Notes: a model not told the origin generated them from the letters alone. Shown: positions 1 through 11,299, counted from the first letter of the stretch. The stretch is DNA of 64,000 nucleotides from Oikopleura dioica (GCA_907165135.1 OU015570.1:1488001-1552000); one strand, 5' to 3'. A program made the numbers and translations.

Positions 1-2685
1 GGTTGTTCGATTGGCTCTTATTTTGAGCTTGTATATTTTCGAGACTGCTCGGTTTTTAGCGTCGAAGCCGTTGCAGCATCTGACCATGGTTTCCGCCACC
101 CTAGGGTGTGCCCAACACGGGGTAAATGCAGATTCGTAGTCCCAATCGCAGGCCATTTGGAAGATTTCCCAGAGTCCCGAGATTCTTGGGTTTTTGTCCC
201 CTTGGAGTGTTCGATGAAGACTCTTCGTCGGGCCCTGGGTGACGAATTTAACGTAAGGTGCCGACCAGGTGACGAGAGCTTCTCTGAGTTTCTTGGCGTC
301 TTTTTGTGAAGGGAGAATCAGCACCGTGTTTTTCTGGCATGTGAGTTCGCTGATAATTTTCGCCACTTCCATCCATTTGTCTCCAGATTTTTTGGAGATA
401 GAATCCGCCAGTCTCGGGAGATGTTGATTCTTTCTGGCTGAGGTGTTTCCAACTACGAAAGCGTCGAATTTTCCTCCGCATCTTTCTAGCCCTGCGTGGT
501 AGATGACTATTCCAGCTGCTCCCGGATTCTCGAATCGTGGCCTTTTTAAGACTCTTCCGAACTTCCGGAGACTTTCGCTGAGGTTCGCTGCTGTGTCGTT
601 TTCTCCTTGAAAAAGGATTGCCGTGGATTTCCAAGCGTTTACGATAGAGTCGAATCCTTCGACTTCGCTGCTCTGGATTCTTTGGATGAGGTCTTCGTCA
701 GCGTCCTTAAGCATAGTTGTTTTGAAAGATTCGGAGAGTTTGTAGAAGGTTTCTTGCCATTCCTCGCTGTTGATGGACATTTTTGTGCCCTGGGGGAGTC
801 CTTTCTGTATGAAGCCGTTTGCGACTCGGCATTTCTCTGAGCAGTCTGGTTGGCGAGATTCTTTGAGTTCTTGGAATCCTTGATGTGTTTTACACCAAGT
901 CGTGCTCGCCTCCGCTTCCCCACACATTGGCCATTCGCACGATCTTTCTCTTTTTTCTGGTTGTTCTCGAAGGAATCTGAGTCTCGTGACTCCCGTGACT
1001 TCTTCTCTTTTCTGCATCCAGGTGTCGATGAAGTTGTCCAGAGTCTTGTTTGGGCTGAATCTTTTGCCATTTGCCCAGTTCCAGCCAGTTGATAAGATTC
1101 CGAGATTATGCTCGAGTGAGCGCAAGTGAGAATGGGCTTTTGTGTCTCTTACAACCTTGGCGATGATTTCCAGGATGATCTTCTGAGTTCGAAAGGGGCG
1201 GTTGACTCCGACTAAGCAGGCTCCTGAGGCGTAGAAGTTTCTCGTTGGCTTCTGGAACGCCGAGATGCATTCTTTGACGTTTTGAGTGGTCCAAGGTTTG
1301 GAGGCTAGCTTCTCAAGCGCTTCTGATTCTAACGTCGTGAGCGCTGGGTGGGCTGCAAGGGAGAGGAGGGATTTCACTTTGATATGATCAGAGTCCTCGC
1401 CGTAGTTGAAAACCCATATTTGAGGTACGACTTTGTAAGGAATCCACAGGATCCAGTGGGAATCCCCTTTTCCAACTTCTTTGACTCTAACCGTGGTATT
1501 AATCGGGTACACCTTTTTCGCCGCTGACTCCAGCCACTTTTTGAGGGACCGGGAATCTTTGAGTTCGCTCCAGTCCACGTGCCATTGGGTGGGCATTTCC
1601 TTGCAGCTTCCGTCTTGGCCAATGACTGAGTCTTGGATGAGCTGTTTTTGCACCAAGTGAAGCAGCAGTGGTGAGAGAATCTTTGTTAAGGGAGTCGGAT
1701 TCGGAATGGGTGAGTCTTCCGGCGCATATTCGCCGATTATGTCGATGATCCATGCGTTCACATTCGCCGGTTTTTTGTTTGCCCATTGGGTGTCCTCGTT
1801 TGCTTTGAGTTCCAGCCAGGCATTTTTCTGATGGCAGATCTCATGCCAGTCGCTGTGGAGAGACTTCAGCATCTTGAGCGAGTCCAGTAGTTCTTCTGGC
1901 GTGATAAAAGCGTCTGACCTTGGCATTGCGTCGAAGATCGTTTCAAGACCTTTCTTTATGAGTCTTCGGAGCCAATTGTCGTCCGTGAAGCTTGGGCGTT
2001 CGTAATTCGCCTGGGTCTTGATTTTGCTCTCACCGATTACTCGGAGGCAAACGAAATGCCAGAATCCCTCGTTCAGGATATCATGATTTTCCAGGTATTC
2101 CCACTCGCGGAACCAGTCTTGGCTCTTGATTTTCGCCCATTTGTTGAGCTCCTCCGAGATGTTGTTCGGAAAGAGTCTGCTTTTCTCCTTCGCGCTTTGG
2201 GGTTCCGAGTTACGCTGAGAGTCTAGCCTTCTAGCCACGATTTTTATTGGGCCTTTTCCTATTTTCAGGGCTTCGAGAAGACTGGAGATGGTTTCGCATT
2301 CGTCCAGTTTGACGCTTGGGTCCTTAGTCGTGCCCGCTGAGTCTGCTTTTAGAAGCTTCGTGGGGCTCTCCATTGGCTTAAATGGATATGGCTTTGATTC
2401 GAGTTGCCAAGAATCCGCGAGGTCGTTTTCTGCTTCTGCAATTTCGTCTGCGATGATGGAGAGTATGAAACCAGGCTCGTTGCTCCTGTGAGCGACCCAG
2501 AGTAACTCTTTTCCTGATGGCGCCGTGAAAATGATCTGGGCCCACGAGGAGAGCTCTGCAAAATTGAATCTCGCTTTTGAGGGAGTCTGCAGATCGAACA
2601 TCAGCCTGTGATTCGAGAGAGGCTCGTTTGCATCCGAAGGGACATAAAGTCTGACAAGTCTCGTGGCAATCTTATGCTCCGCCAT
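1..2685 (-). CDS. Very long unrecognised ORF, 3' end outside window
   Basis: From the ATG at 2685 the minus-strand frame stays open for 895 codons to position 1, so the stop lies beyond the left edge. An open frame this long cannot be chance at this base composition. The product is rich in Trp, Lys and Glu and looks soluble. I see no reverse transcriptase, integrase, aspartic protease, helicase or polymerase signature. A candidate zinc site is C583-x4-C588-x9-C598-x2-H601, followed by further Cys residues. A short frame lies just upstream and its stop overlaps this start. The setting is repeat-rich, so a gene of an unfamiliar mobile element or virus-like element is as likely as a host gene. 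Function unknown. Confidence 0.75.
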   Translation of the reverse strand, partial: MAEHKIATRLVRLYVPSDANEPLSNHRLMFDLQTPSKARFNFAELSSWAQIIFTAPSGKELLWVAHRSNEPGFILSIIADEIAEAENDLADSWQLESKPYPFKPMESPTKLLKADSAGTTKDPSVKLDECETISSLLEALKIGKGPIKIVARRLDSQRNSEPQSAKEKSRLFPNNISEELNKWAKIKSQDWFREWEYLENHDILNEGFWHFVCLRVIGESKIKTQANYERPSFTDDNWLRRLIKKGLETIFDAMPRSDAFITPEELLDSLKMLKSLHSDWHEICHQKNAWLELKANEDTQWANKKPANVNAWIIDIIGEYAPEDSPIPNPTPLTKILSPLLLHLVQKQLIQDSVIGQDGSCKEMPTQWHVDWSELKDSRSLKKWLESAAKKVYPINTTVRVKEVGKGDSHWILWIPYKVVPQIWVFNYGEDSDHIKVKSLLSLAAHPALTTLESEALEKLASKPWTTQNVKECISAFQKPTRNFYASGACLVGVNRPFRTQKIILEIIAKVVRDTKAHSHLRSLEHNLGILSTGWNWANGKRFSPNKTLDNFIDTWMQKREEVTGVTRLRFLREQPEKRERSCEWPMCGEAEASTTWCKTHQGFQELKESRQPDCSEKCRVANGFIQKGLPQGTKMSINSEEWQETFYKLSESFKTTMLKDADEDLIQRIQSSEVEGFDSIVNAWKSTAILFQGENDTAANLSESLRKFGRVLKRPRFENPGAAGIVIYHAGLERCGGKFDAFVVGNTSARKNQHLPRLADSISKKSGDKWMEVAKIISELTCQKNTVLILPSQKDAKKLREALVTWSAPYVKFVTQGPTKSLHRTLQGDKNPRISGLWEIFQMACDWDYESAFTPCWAHPRVAETMVRCCNGFDAKNRAVSKIYKLKIRANRTT

Positions 2686-2963
2686 TGCAGTGCGGGAAAT
2701 TCTTCTCCAGTTTATCTGACTCATTAAGAGCAGAGTGTTTCTTGAAATGGATCAAAACCTTATCCAAAATTGGAAGGTATTTGGGGTAGCCCGCTCCTAG
2801 AAAAGATTCTGAGGAGAAGAGATCCTTTCCTGGAGATTTCCTCGTTGAGGGTTTGGAGTCTTCTTTGGGAGTTCTCGATTGGGCGTGTTGGATCCGAGTC
2901 CAAAGCCACTCCCCATTTGGGGCCGAATTCCAAAGCTGCCTTGACGAAGGCCTCCTCGATCAT
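2672..2963 (-). CDS. Small upstream ORF overlapping the start of the giant ORF
   Basis: Two adjacent minus-strand frames both look protein-like. One starts with ATG at 2963 and stops at 2760. The other is open from about 2959 to a TAA at 2672-2674. The second frame's end overlaps the first 14 nt of the giant ORF, so the ATG of one lies just inside the other. A single shift near 2800 would join the two halves into a product of about 96 residues. A CT-rich stretch ending in AG just before 2963 could be a splice or trans-splice acceptor. This looks like the end of a first ORF in a two-ORF unit. No family recognised. Confidence 0.35.
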
Positions 2964-4093
2964 GTCTAAATGAGAGGGTCAGCAAGTCTAGGGCTTTGAG
3001 GAAAAGAAACAGGAATTCCGAATTTCTAAGAAGAAGGTTTCTCTGAATCAAGAAGCCTGAAGCTGATTGGCTCGGCTCGGCGCGCCGCTGCGGCCGCTTC
3101 TGAGTAAGAATCCCAGAGCCTTCGAGGCGTAATTTGCCTGAGGCTGAATGATTTTATAGTCCGTGGACTTAGAGGTGAAATAAGCAGGTAGCATCGATTG
3201 ACGGTCTACCTAGAGTCTTTTTGATTCAGCTAGGAGTCTTATTGGTAATGCTTCTGCTGAGAAAAAGGCTCTATTTAAAATTCCTCTTTTTAGGTTTTAG
3301 CTGCAGGCTAAGAACCTTTTGAATGAACCTGCGTGATTTCGGGGCACCCGCTCGAAACCAGGTGCTCTCGGGCGCCTTTGACACCTTCCGCTGCTTCCTG
3401 GGAGTCCCTGCCTCTGGTTACTAGGCTTCCTGCCGCGTTCTATTTCTAGCGGGCTGCTAATCCCCTGTCCTAGATTCCTCTGAGAGTCAGTCAAAATAAA
3501 ATTGTTGTGATTCTAACAAAAATGCATCTCAAAAACAAGAATATCTCAGTATCTTCGCCTGTTATTTAGTTTCGTCATGAATCGATCCCATAGCCTAAAA
3601 ACGGCCGTCATAGACAACAGCATGATACGCTCTTGGTTTTTCGTTTATAAACTCTGGATTTATTGTTATAATTGACCAAAACTCTTCCTGGAAATCTAGA
3701 ATATATCATCATCTTCAAGTCAGTACAGACGGAACTGCACTTAAGAATCACGGTTTCTGAGAAACATTCTTTTATTGGCACCTATATACCTATATGTGAA
3801 AGCAAGCATTTACCCGGGGTCTCAACCATGTCTCTAACCCCTGTAGACATCTTTTTCCATCGACCAATCACAAGCTTGGAGGGCCTTAGTGGCGGCTTTA
3901 GCCCGGATTTGAGTCTGCTTTCACCGGTATTTTGATAGAAGATTTGATGCTCTTTCAGAAAATAAATAATGTTGCAAAAAGCTTGCTGTGGAGGGGTCAT
4001 GTGACCAAAAAACTAAAAATGGCCGATTTTTTGACACTTTCGGGCCGATTTTCACCCAATTATCATCGAGATGAGATGTTCACGTTATGGGAC
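2964..4093. other. Non-coding stretch
   Basis: No convincing gene. Reading frames here are short, run on both strands and lack recognisable motifs. Confidence 0.5.
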
Positions 4094-4097
4094 TTAA

Positions 4098-4544
4098 CCC
4101 GATAACGCGAGTTTGAAATTATACGATAACGAGAGCGGGAGCAGTTAGTGCACCCGGGCCATCTAGAACAATTTTAAGCAAAAAGAGGGCAAAACTGCTT
4201 GATTTCTTGGTCTGTAAGACGGCGCTTTCGTCGGAATTTTGAAAAATGCTCTGTCTAGAACTCTTGAGAACTCAATTTTGTGAGTAAAAACGCGAAAAGA
4301 ACGCGCGCTCTGTTGATGAATGTTATGTAACATTGAGTTCTCGAGACGATTTTTCAAAAATTTGACCCTATTTTGTAAAAAAGGGATTAAATAAAAAGTA
4401 TGAAAGTTTCTTAAAGTCAAACTTAGTGGGGAATAGGTGTGAGAATCTAAGTTTTTAAAATTTGGATTATCTTCAAAATTGAAGAAAATCACAATGCAAC
4501 AACTCTCTCTGGGAGCACTTAGTGCTCCCGCTCTCGTTATCGGG
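4098..4544. mobile_element. piggyBac-type MITE (TTAA target), 447 bp
   Basis: TTAA at 4094-4097 and again at 4545-4548 flanks inverted ends that read CCCGATAACG on the left and CGTTATCGGG on the right. CCC-starting ends with a TTAA duplication are the hallmark of piggyBac-superfamily elements. The interior has no long frame. It shares short words such as GTGCACCCGGGCCATCTAGA with the MITEs at 37785 and 61119, so it is a diverged relative. Non-autonomous. Confidence 0.7.
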
Positions 4545-5572
4545 TTAATGTTCGTTATAGTCATTTAATAAATAATTAATGATCAAAACACGTGATATCC
4601 CGTGTTTTTCGACCCGATCTTTTAGGCGTGGAGCCTTACTATAACCAGGGCTGCACAATTTGCTAAAAATTTGGACTTTTCCAACCAACTGCCAATCCAA
4701 TCCAACCCAAACGTGGCAAATCCAACCAAATGCCAATGCCAATATAAATTGTAATTTGACGGTCAAATTGGCCATTGGAATCTAGCTTCCAATTGGCACG
4801 AGTTTTCCAATTGGACTTCAAATTTACAATTTGACTGACAATTTTAATTAGAAATGGGATTTTTATTGGAAAGTTCAGTTTTTATTCTGAGTTAAAAAAT
4901 ATTTTCCTTTCAAATAAACAAACGAGAGAGTTTGTAAGGGGTTTTACTGTTTATTTGGTATTTTCCATGAGCGAGTGAACACTTATCCAAAAAATGATGA
5001 ACTACAAGGAAAGATTGGCTGTGTTCTGGTTGATCTGAGCCATTCTTTCTTTCTACCTTTGCACGTGGTTTCTCGGTTATGATCTCCGGGGATCTTTTAG
5101 TCTCACACCAGATAGATTTCTCGATGACAGTTTGGCACCGCATCATTGATGATGCGGCATCAAGTGATCCATGTTCTCGATGATCGAGTTGCAGAAAAAT
5201 GCGTTCAACGTAGGCGACAGATCCAGGTTAATTGTCGCATGTTTTGTAGGAACAGCAATCGTCAATGAAAGTTCTTACTGTGTTCCATTTCCGATATCCG
5301 TCTTACGTTCCAGCTGGCTTGAGTCTCGACCTTCGTCTTTTTAATCATAAGTAGGGTTATTCCACAAAAGATAAGACTTCTAAAATATTGATTTTTGAAT
5401 GATTTGATCAATATAAAACTTTTAGATCCTAAGTAAATGAACATTTTGAGCATAATTTAAGTCTCATAAGAAAAAGGGTTCACGAGTTACAGGCGAAAAA
5501 TGCCTAAAAACTATGAAGAACAGGTAGAAGAAAAATTTAAATTCCACCACCGCAATTGTCGGCCTAATTTAA

Positions 5573-6333
5573 GGGTAATGATATACATCGGCGCGGCGCT
5601 GCTCTCTCGATCCGCGCTCCGCCAGAACCTATTTCTCACGGAGCCGTAAAATCTGAACGGATAAAGATTTTCTCAAAATTCAAAAAGATTTTGAATAATC
5701 AAAGTCTTTTCTACTAACACAGCAAAATTGGTAATGATTGTCAAAGGGGAACTGGCTGAAAATTGCCAGTTTCCTTCAAATGACATTTTCTTCGATATTT
5801 CTCATCCAAAATTTTTGAAAATTACACTGTCTTGTAGAGAATCGTCAGCTCTACAAGTCCTGTTTTTCAGATTTTCGTTTTAAGATCTTCGGATTTTAAT
5901 ATGCACCCTTGAAGTCAGCGCTGTGAGGTCATTGCGTGAGAAATAGAGAGCGGAGAGGCGCGAGAAGAAGTAGCCCTCTTTACAAATTGCGATGTGAAAT
6001 AATAAAAGCTTTAAACAAAAATCTGAAAAACAGGATTTGTAGAGCTGACGATTCTCTACAAGACAGTGTAATTTTCAAAAATTGTGGATGAGAAATATCG
6101 AAGAAAATGTCATTTGAAGGAAACTGGGAATTTTCAGCCAGTTCCTCTTTGACAATCATTACCAATTTCGCTGTGTTAGTAGAAAAGACTTTGATTATTC
6201 AGAATCTTTTTGAATTTTGAAAAATCTGTATCCGTTCAGATTTTACGGCTCCGTGAGAAATAGGTTCTGGCGGAGCGCGGATCGAGAGAGCAGCGCCGCG
6301 CCGATGTATACGGTATACAGTATACCATTACCC
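5573..6333. mobile_element. TTAA-flanked foldback element, 761 bp, copy 1
   Basis: Flanked by TTAA at 5569-5572 and 6334-6337. The outer ends read GGGTAAT and ATTACCC, and the element is an almost complete palindrome: the left arm (about 5573-5930) reappears inverted in the right arm (about 5980-6333). Both arms carry a GC-rich block around GGCGCGGCGCTGCTC. The right arm has a small extra palindrome of GTATAC words near 6308-6326. The same family sits at 40463-41222. The TTAA target suggests mobilisation by a piggyBac-like enzyme, but the ends start GGG rather than CCC. Its short ORFs are mirror images and not genes. Confidence 0.75.
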
Positions 6334-6337
6334 TTAA

Positions 6338-6944
6338 GCTAGACTCCATATATTTTTTGTAGGGCGAAGTTTTTGTCTGTAATCCCATAAAAAGGCTTGA
6401 AAAGTGCAGAAAATGAGCGGCGCGACGCTCGTTTAGCGCGCGATGCGTCACCTTCCTTATTTGGAAATCCTAGGGTGGCCGCCGCGAAAAGATTAGAAAA
6501 AGGAAATTCTATTTGTATGAAATCCCTGTTCCTTGATTTTTAATTTAAAGGGCTTGGCAATGGCTGGGAGCTCTGAGGTGATCACTCTCATTTCTGTCCC
6601 AAACCCCTCCCACACCCATTGTTTGAAAAATTCTTATTAACTCAGAGTCATTGGGCGCGAGCCTGGCCCTGTGCGTTGGCAACCGCGTGGCCTTTTAAAA
6701 CGCCACGTAGTTTTTCTCGATTTTGAAGCATTTCTTAATTGATTTCTCTTACTTAAAAAACTGATTGATAGAAATTCGTTTGGGCTATCCATTGATACTA
6801 ATTTTATCTTTTATCGCCGTCGGAAATAACTGTTAATAGCCACTGAAGATTGACCAAAAACAGGAATGCGCCGCGCGCTCCCCTCAGTTTTCCCTCTTTG
6901 AAGAGAGAAGCGCGTGAGTAACGCCTATTTTGGCCGAGTCAGAC
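6338..6944. other. Non-coding; diverged dispersed-repeat fragment
   Basis: No gene seen. About 6545-6640 resembles the dispersed repeat also present near 8590, 24730, 38875 and 55868 inverted: a GGCTTGGC word, then a GATGATCAGTCTC-like word, then a C-rich CCCAAACCCCTCCCAC segment. Confidence 0.4.
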
Positions 6945-7230
6945 CAGGGGTCTGGATTCGCTTTGCGAATTCGCTCATGAGCGAAGCGAAGCGAATTCAC
7001 TTCGCTTCGCTTTCGCTTTTGTAATTTCAATTCGCTTCGCTTCGCTGTCGCTTTTTACCAAAAATTTTCGCGAAAATTTCGCTCAAAAGAATTCTTTCCA
7101 GGAGTTGAAAATTTCGCCTTTTTTGCTTAGCTTTAGCTCAATCTCAAGTGGAAATTTTGCTGAATGAGCTAAGCTGGCACATGCAAAAGCTGAAGAAATT
7201 TTACTGTTTTCAAAGTAGCTAATATTGGGT
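6945..7230. mobile_element. Partial MITE with GCGAAGCGAA-rich end
   Basis: Starts with CAGGGGTCTGGATT and then many GCGAAGC/GCTTCGC words. The same end opens the complete element at 25947-26568, and the interior (TTCAAAGTAGC and AGCTAAGC words) matches that copy in inverted order. The opposite end is missing here, so this is a truncated copy. Confidence 0.5.
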
Positions 7231-7246
7231 TAAACCTGAAAATATC

Positions 7247-7380
7247 AACAAGGGCAACAAGGGCAGCAAGGGTAACAAGGGCAACAAGGGCAACAAGTTC
7301 GGTAACCCTAACTAACCCTAGCCTATCCCCCTCGGGTGAGGTTGTTCCGTCATTTTCGCAGGTGCGCCCTAACCCTAACC
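7247..7380. repeat. Short tandem repeats incl. telomere-like CCCTAA units
   Basis: About 7247-7300 is a 9-bp tandem repeat of GGGCAACAA with small variants. It is followed by AACCCTAACTAACCC words and, near 7368-7380, CCCTAACCCTAACC, which matches the animal telomere unit. Only a few units are present, so this is an interstitial trace and not a telomere. Confidence 0.6.
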
Positions 7381-8585
7381 TTTATTTTAGCGAAAACTAC
7401 GATTTAAATGTTTTTATCGAGAAAGGACTATTTGGGGAGCTTCAACTTTTTCTTTGACTTTCTTTAATCGAGGATTTTCAGAAGATTATCTTGAGAGCAA
7501 GGTCGAATCGACAAAAATTGTACACTTCGGGTAAGGGGGATTTTTATGCGGCTTCGCGTTTAGATAAACTTACCAACAAGAATTGCATCTTGAAAGACGC
7601 CCAGCTCTTAGATTAAATTCTTGTTGTAAAGAATAATCAATTTGGAATCTCTGTCAGGAAACATAATCTGTCTGTCGAAGCAAGAGAGATCTTTTATGGA
7701 TAGACATTCATCTTGATTATTAAACTATCATTTATATGTGATGATTTTTTTATTCCAAAATGTTTTTCGGTAAAAGAAAGAAAGAAAAAATTTTGTTGAA
7801 GTTGAAGAAGATTTGTTTCCATTCTGGACACCCTTGGACCGCCTGGGTCATTGAGGGGCGCGCTGCTTGAAAATGCCTCAAAATTTTCGAAAAAATGCTG
7901 ATTTCGTAAATATGGCTTCCTCCTACAAAAAAATTTCTTCGAATTTGAGTAGAGAATATAAAAAAACATATTATGACTTTTTTTAAATTTTAAAAAAGGA
8001 TGTTCTTGGGTGATTTTGCATTTTCGCCCAATTTCGGACCTCATTATTTCTCAACCCTTTCATAGATAATGGAATAGGAATAACTAGGGGTTAAATGGTG
8101 AAAAAATGAGCAAAATTCAAAATTTAAAAAACCATTCGAAATCGATGTATATGTATAAAACAAATCACAAGGAAGATTTTATTCTATTATTGGAAATTCA
8201 TACAACGTTGTTTTCCACAATAAATCTTAATTTTCTCTTGTTGATTACAATTTTTTCTCGATAACTTTTTATTTTAATCTCCTTTAAGTCTAAATCAAAA
8301 ATAATCTGAATCAACAGAAAAAATGCTTTCAGAATCTTATTCAACCTCTTTGTGCACTTTTGTGCAAAAAATTCAAGAGCAAATTATTTGTCACAACTCC
8401 GGAAGTCGGACTAGTAGGAGTGTTCGAATCCCGACGATGACACTATTTTTTCATACCGTTTTTCCTCGTTCTATGCCTAATTATGTTCAGGTGACTAGCC
8501 CTAAGTCATAATTATTCCTCCGGAGGACTATGATCCTTGAAAACTATTGCTGGAAGACTGGGAATTCAATTCCCTTTATTCGAAA
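7381..8585. other. AT-rich non-coding stretch
   Basis: No supported gene. The frames found (for example 7694-8044 minus and 8323-8511 plus) lack motifs and sit in low-complexity AT-rich DNA. Confidence 0.4.
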
Positions 8586-8589
8586 AAAT

Positions 8590-9130
8590 AGAAAAGGCCC
8601 GTACCTGGCTTTTAAATTGAAATGGGCTTGACGGCCCTTTGGTCGGTCTTAGCCCCGTACCTGGCTTTTAAATTGAAATGGGCTTGACGGCCCTTCGGGC
8701 CGTCTCAGCCCCGCACCTGGCTTTTAAATTGAAATGGACTTGAATTACGGCTAAAATTTGAAGAAAAGTTTGAGATGATCAGTCTCATTTCTTTTCCAAA
8801 CCCCACCTATACCCGTTTTTCAATTTATTTCAGTTTGTCCTCCCCGATTTAAAATGATGGTTTTTGAAATTTCTATTATTTTATCTTTTTACATAAAGTT
8901 TTCTTCTTTCTTAAAAATATTCTTCCATCAGATGAGGTCTTCCGGCGTCCTTAGAGGGTCCACGTGATTAAATTATCAGATTTTTGAATGTCCACGCTTC
9001 GGTTAATCACCATACCGAAGAATTCCCTGGAAGAGATTATTTTTCATTTAATTTGCTTAAATTCTTCCATCATCTTGGTCCTCCGGGGTCCTCCAAGATG
9101 TCACATGATAAATATTTTGGAAAAATTATA
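8590..9130. repeat. Dispersed repeat with ~70-bp tandem head
   Basis: A unit of roughly 70 bp containing CTGGCTTTTAAATTGAAATG and CGGCCCTTCGGGCCGTCTC is repeated about 2.5 times from 8590 to 8745. It is followed by GATGATCAGTCTCA, a C-rich segment and GGTCCTCCGGGGTCCTCC near 9080. Related copies: 24735-25076, 38875-39370 and 55340-55868 (inverted). Confidence 0.6.
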
Positions 9131-9149
9131 TGATCAGTGATTATCAGTA

Positions 9150-9595
9150 ATCTACATTATGCATAGGTCGGGTTTGGTCGGGTTGATTTGAGTTCCGACC
9201 AACTCAGCCTGAGATTTTTTTTCTTAATTTGGTCAGTGGTCGGATTTGGTCGGACAATGATCGGTTTTTGGTCGGTTTTGGTCGGTCGGTGAATGTTTTT
9301 TGGTCGGGTTGGTCGGTTATTGGTCGAAAACCTACGCATTTTCCCCTGTGAGAAAATTAACCATTCTGAAACTTTTACTGATGAATAAGAGGTTCTAATT
9401 CAGAGCCTCTGATCATTCAGAAAAATCATTTTTTATTGTCTTAAAAGCGACCCGAGTCGACCAAAAACCGACCACCGACCGACCTAAAACCGACCAAAAA
9501 ATATGGCGACCCGACCCACCAAAGCGACCACGGATTTTCCCCAATTTCTGCGAGACCGACCAACCCGACCTGGGAAAATGGTGGTCGGTGCCGAA
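9150..9595. repeat. Inverted arrays of GGTCGG/CCGACC words
   Basis: 9165-9330 holds about a dozen GGTCGG words spaced 8-20 bp apart; 9455-9590 holds the complementary CCGACC words. The two blocks can pair across a spacer of about 120 bp. A related GTCGG-rich inverted block is at 28666-28797, and CCGACC also builds the ends of the element at 61839. Probably the ends of a non-autonomous element; boundaries unclear. Confidence 0.45.
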
Positions 9596-9842
9596 TCTAG
9601 CTTTGATGACCTTAAGTCACATGTCAAAATGATCAGTGGATCATGTGAGATCGAAATTTTCCCCGAGCTGAACAACTCACTCTCATAACTCAATAAAACA
9701 ATAGAACCGGCCAAGTAGAGTCCCCTTCCTGCAGGAAACCAAGAGAACAACTACGAGAGAAAGTTCAGATCTCTCATCTGGTGACCTCGCTACGAATTCG
9801 CGCCCCAGCAGAGAGCCAGATAAGGAAAGGGTTTTATGTTTC

Positions 9843-11091
9843 ATGTCAGATGCTTCAACAATTATAAACAAAGCGTTACACAATACGAGTAAAGTATCAG
9901 CTGCCATAAGACAGAGTCTTCTTTTTCTTCCATTGGTACACGAAGACGAAGAAACACAGACAAATTACAGGCAGACAAATCAAATACCTACGAACGCTGA
10001 AATTGTTGAACGCCTGAAAGAACTGAATCTTGAATACATTGTTTTTATCTTTTCTACATATCGCGGACGATTCTCACTGATCCCGATCGAACTTCGAGAA
10101 ACTCCAGTCTACAGGAATCAAGTCAAAGCTTTTTCATCACTACTTCACGATTTTAAAACGAACGAAAGTCTCAGAAGAAGAACATCGCTATAAGACATTG
10201 AAGAGCTCCTACAACTTACGGACGAAGGATTACCCGGATTCGTTATTTACGCAATAAGAACAATAATCCACACGGTTACCATTAATAAACCAATCGTAAA
10301 CAGTGGATTAGAAATTGCAGTTCAAATGGAGCGAGAAAATGCCAGCGAAGGTTCTAATAATGAAACAATTTTTGAAGATGCTGTAGACGATGGTCCAGAT
10401 CAAATTGATTCTTCTTTCATCGGAAAATCCCTTTGACGATCTTTACCGACTTGCGAATGGAAAATCGAGAAACAGGGACTATTACAGGTAATTAAGGGCT
10501 TTAATTGGCCAAAAGTAGCAGTTTTAGCAAAAACTTTCACCAAAAGGGCTTTACTCAGCCTAGGTTTTCCCAAAAGGGCTGTTCTTAGAACAGAAAAAGA
10601 AGAGGCTTTAAACAGCCAAATATCAGTTTTCACCCAATTTTTAGGAAGCAAGACGTTCATGTGAATGCTCCAAGAAGCCCGACCATTTGCAAGGCCGTTG
10701 ACGATGCTGCCAGGGCCTCAGTCAAGAAAATCGAGTACAAGATTGACAAAGATCTCAACCATTACAAGTCGCTGACAGTTCGTGGCCACTATGTCTGCGT
10801 CAACAGATTTGCTGAGTCGGTTTTTGGAATCTTCAAGAAAGCTGAACAAGACAAGGCATCAGCCACAACTGAAACAGTGATTCAGCTCACGATCGCACGA
10901 AAAAAGAACCTCGAATTCTACTTGGATAACTTGTCCGACTCCAAGATCAAATCACTCTGCCAGAAAATTGATGGAAAGAAAGCCCTTCAAAACTACCGTT
11001 TGGCAAGAATCGCAACTCAGCTCAAGCTACAAGAATTCGCCGCGAAGCGCCGAGAATCGATTGCAAAGGAGAAAGCTGAAAAACAACTGAA
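9843..11091 (+). pseudogene. Unrecognised coding region split by the retroelement, 5' part
   Basis: The frame opens at ATG 9843 and meets a TAA at 10191, but the same frame continues open to 10436. A one-base shift then gives an open frame to a GT donor at 10488. A TTTTAG acceptor at 10644 joins in phase to a frame from 10645 that is cut at 11091 by the retroelement. Across the TGAA duplication the frame resumes at 22987. The last large exon is Lys/Glu-rich and helical, with an N-x-x-A-E-S-V-F-G-like segment. The internal TAA and the shift suggest decay before or after the insertion; exon choices are my reconstruction. No family recognised; a TE-derived gene is possible. Confidence 0.5.
11088..11091. 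repeat. Target-site duplication TGAA (left)
   Basis: TGAA directly before the left LTR is repeated at 22983-22986 directly after the right LTR. A 4-bp duplication is usual for Ty3/gypsy integrases. Confidence 0.85.
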
Positions 11092-11299
11092 TGTTGTAAC
11101 CTGCTGAATAGATGTGGAAGTCAAATGATGAGTCTCTATTGTTGTTTTATAAAAGTTGATTTTATTTTCAGATTGTGTTTTGAGAAACAGAGTGTTAGTT
11201 GGACTGAGGTCCTAATCAGAGAGAGCTCTGATCAGAATTCAAGTGATAAAAATAAAGTCGGCTCCCGAAGAGCGCCACACCCAAGGGTCGGCTACTACA
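11092..11299 (-). repeat. 3' LTR of the env-bearing retroelement (208 bp)
   Basis: Runs from TG to CA on the element's minus strand and is identical, base for base as far as I can read, to 22775-22982. It contains a TTTATAAAA box and an AATAAA signal on the minus strand. Identical LTRs imply a very recent insertion. The sequence just inside it (11300-11330) is not an obvious polypurine tract on the coding strand, which is unusual. Confidence 0.9.

Noticed and set aside
248-1786. Several 80-143-codon minus-strand ORFs
   Set aside because: All are out-of-frame shadows of the 895-codon ORF on the same strand.
3672-4000. ORFs on both strands at 3.7-4.0 kb
   Set aside because: No motif, no intron support and no coding-like composition.
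8395-8440. GTTCGAATCCCGA, a tRNA B-box-like sequence
   Set aside because: No pairing T-arm, D-arm or acceptor stem around it; no tRNA can be folded.
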